Part shown: piece by piece, positions 62,984-64,000 of the stretch
Numbering within the stretch: the stretch's first letter is position 1
Layout: every line of letters starts with the position of its first letter
Source of the DNA: Rhizobium sp. R635
GTDB taxonomy: Bacteria; Pseudomonadota; Alphaproteobacteria; Rhizobiales; Rhizobiaceae
Length of the DNA stretch: 64,000 nt
Reading direction: 5' to 3'
NCBI RefSeq assembly: GCF_002211285.1
Contig: NZ_LOKX01000004.1
Location: forward strand, 143,775-207,774
Made by a program: the position numbers and the translations under genes
Notes under the pieces: model-generated
Told to the model about the DNA's origin: nothing
Databases searched by the model: none
Seen by the model: the letters and a program-made list of their open reading frames with translations, nothing else

Positions 62984-63808
62984 ATGCTGATCAAGGGAGA
63001 ACGCAGCTTCATCGTGCAAGATATGGGCGGCTTCGTCATTCGCATCAACATGCCGGGATGGCTGAAGCCGAAGCCGAGCGATCACGGGCATGGCGCGCTT
63101 GCCATGGTGGTCGAATCCTTCCTTGATCCGGGGCGGCTCATCGCGATGCATGAGCACCGCAACGATGAAACCATCTCCTGGGTGCCTGAGGGCGTCATGC
63201 GCCACGACGACAAGATGACCGGCCGCCTGGTGACGGATGGCGGGCATCTGATGGTAATGAATGCCGGGCGCAGTTTCTGGCACTCCGAGGAGACGTTCCC
63301 GTCCGATCCGCCTCTCCGCATGCTGCAGATCATCGTGCGGCCGAATGCGATCGATCTCGAACCAAGAGTTCAACACGGGCCGATATCGCCGGCGGCGGCG
63401 AACAGCTGGAGACATCTGGTCGGGCCGGAAGGGGACGACGCTCCCTTCAGCGTCCGCAATGCCGTCGATTTCTTCGATATCCGGCTGGAACCAGGCGCTC
63501 AGGTCGAATTTCCGCATCGGCCTGAGCGGGATCTCTATTTCTACGTCTTCACCGGATCGGTCATGGTCGATGGGCAGATCTTCGGCGAGGCGGAGCAGGG
63601 CCTGCTGCTCCAGGATCGGCGATTGACGGTCGAGGCGAGGTCCCCCAGCATGATGGTCGCAATCCTGCTGGACCCGAAGGCCCCGATCACGAAGCAAGGT
63701 ACGGTCGGCGATCACAGGAAGATCCCGCCTCCAGCCATAGCCCGTCTCCTGAAACGTTGGATGCAGCTGCGGCGCCTGTGGCGGAACTATGGAAAGCGTT
63801 CTGTCTAA
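62984..63808 (+). CDS. Pirin family protein
   Basis: The protein (274 aa) has a bicupin pirin fold. The metal-binding pattern is LIAMHEHRNDETISWVPEGVMRHDD, MVMNAGRSFWHSEETFPSD, giving the HxH and HSE ligands of pirins. Pirins are iron proteins or quercetinase-like dioxygenases, and the bacterial role is unclear. The ATG follows GAGGAGG. The stop codon TAA is part of the adjacent repeat, so the repeat may define the C-terminus. Confidence 0.85.
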   Translation: MLIKGERSFIVQDMGGFVIRINMPGWLKPKPSDHGHGALAMVVESFLDPGRLIAMHEHRNDETISWVPEGVMRHDDKMTGRLVTDGGHLMVMNAGRSFWHSEETFPSDPPLRMLQIIVRPNAIDLEPRVQHGPISPAAANSWRHLVGPEGDDAPFSVRNAVDFFDIRLEPGAQVEFPHRPERDLYFYVFTGSVMVDGQIFGEAEQGLLLQDRRLTVEARSPSMMVAILLDPKAPITKQGTVGDHRKIPPPAIARLLKRWMQLRRLWRNYGKRSV

Positions 63809-63960
63809 AGCGTGTCGCGATCTTTCAGATTCGCTTGCCACGCTTTAAGTCTTTGGTTTGCGCATGTCTTTGCCGCAAAACATGGAGTAATCGCGGCGCG
63901 ATCACCCCATGTCATATTTATCAGATGATGGCTGGCTGGGGTGGTTGCCCCCGGTAAGAT
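63806..63960. repeat. Rhizobial palindromic repeat after the pirin gene
   Basis: TAAAGCGTG (63806-63814) and CACGCTTTA (63839-63847) are perfect inverted 9-bp arms around CGCGATCTTTCAGATTCGCT. A second hairpin (63880-63910) has near-perfect 15-nt arms CATGGAGTAATCGCG/CGCGATCACCCCATG. This matches a repeat common in Rhizobium intergenic regions. The rest of the window to 64000 holds no supported gene. Confidence 0.8.
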
Positions 63961-64000
63961 GGCAATACGGGCTCACGATTGAACCGGGCCCAAACATCGA

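Overview
The window is chromosomal DNA from an alphaproteobacterium of the Rhizobium group, most like the R. etli / R. leguminosarum lineage. This is inferred from gene content, high GC, a two-piece permuted tmRNA whose tag reads ANDNYAEARLAA, SspB-alpha, and several copies of rhizobial intergenic palindromic repeats. No rRNA, tRNA, CRISPR array, insertion sequence or prophage was seen. Most of the window is core chromosome with scattered accessory inserts.

Layout. 1-8.3 kb: the 3' part of ligA, an orphan HigA-like regulator, a GNAT acetyltransferase, a DnaQ-type exonuclease, CreA, a chemoreceptor-cheW pair, a SCO1/SenC copper protein and prmA. 8.3-8.9 kb: a repeat cluster, then a 57-aa gene whose 3' region is a highly structured RNA with two anti-Shine-Dalgarno loops and a terminator. 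9.1-18.3 kb: aminopeptidase P, azlCD, DUF2164, a diguanylate cyclase, nicotinamidase, a UvrD/PcrA helicase and a VOC protein. 18.6-23.4 kb: the prkA-yeaH-spoVR stress operon behind a long leader with nested inverted repeats. 23.5-30.1 kb: an accessory block with a GFA protein; a four-gene translationally coupled operon (SDR, cupin, flavin amine oxidase, MFS) opposite a LysR regulator; and an exported RidA protein opposite a TetR regulator, with a near-ideal operator between them. 30.2-37.1 kb: a membrane-anchored class III cyclase, a two-gene RND efflux system and a solitary flagellin. 37.4-43.6 kb: an OmpA lipoprotein, a toxin-antitoxin module with a frameshifted toxin, a DUF2000/AraC pair, an AbrB-type membrane protein and a LysR/aldo-keto reductase pair. 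43.6-48.7 kb: a polar amino-acid ABC transporter operon ending in RidA, opposite an FAD-linked oxidase. 49-54.3 kb: a large AsmA protein, then ssrA (tmRNA) followed by sspB, DUF4169 and a ribbon-helix-helix gene. 54.4-62.9 kb: thyA, a TIR-domain gene, folA, hflKC, degP, a BrnA-like orphan antitoxin, serB and miaA. The window ends with a pirin-like protein and a repeat.

Two arrangements stand out. The folate/dTMP pair thyA-folA is interrupted by a lower-GC gene for a TIR-like nucleotide-binding protein of the PF10137 type, translationally coupled to thyA by an ATGA overlap; this is the best candidate here for an undescribed defence or nucleotide-sensing system. The tmRNA gene is absent from any protein-based gene call. 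It lies directly upstream of the gene for SspB, the adaptor that hands tmRNA-tagged proteins to ClpXP, so the tagging RNA and the tag reader are genetic neighbours.

All functional calls rest on reading the sequence and on knowledge of protein families. No database search or folding program was run.
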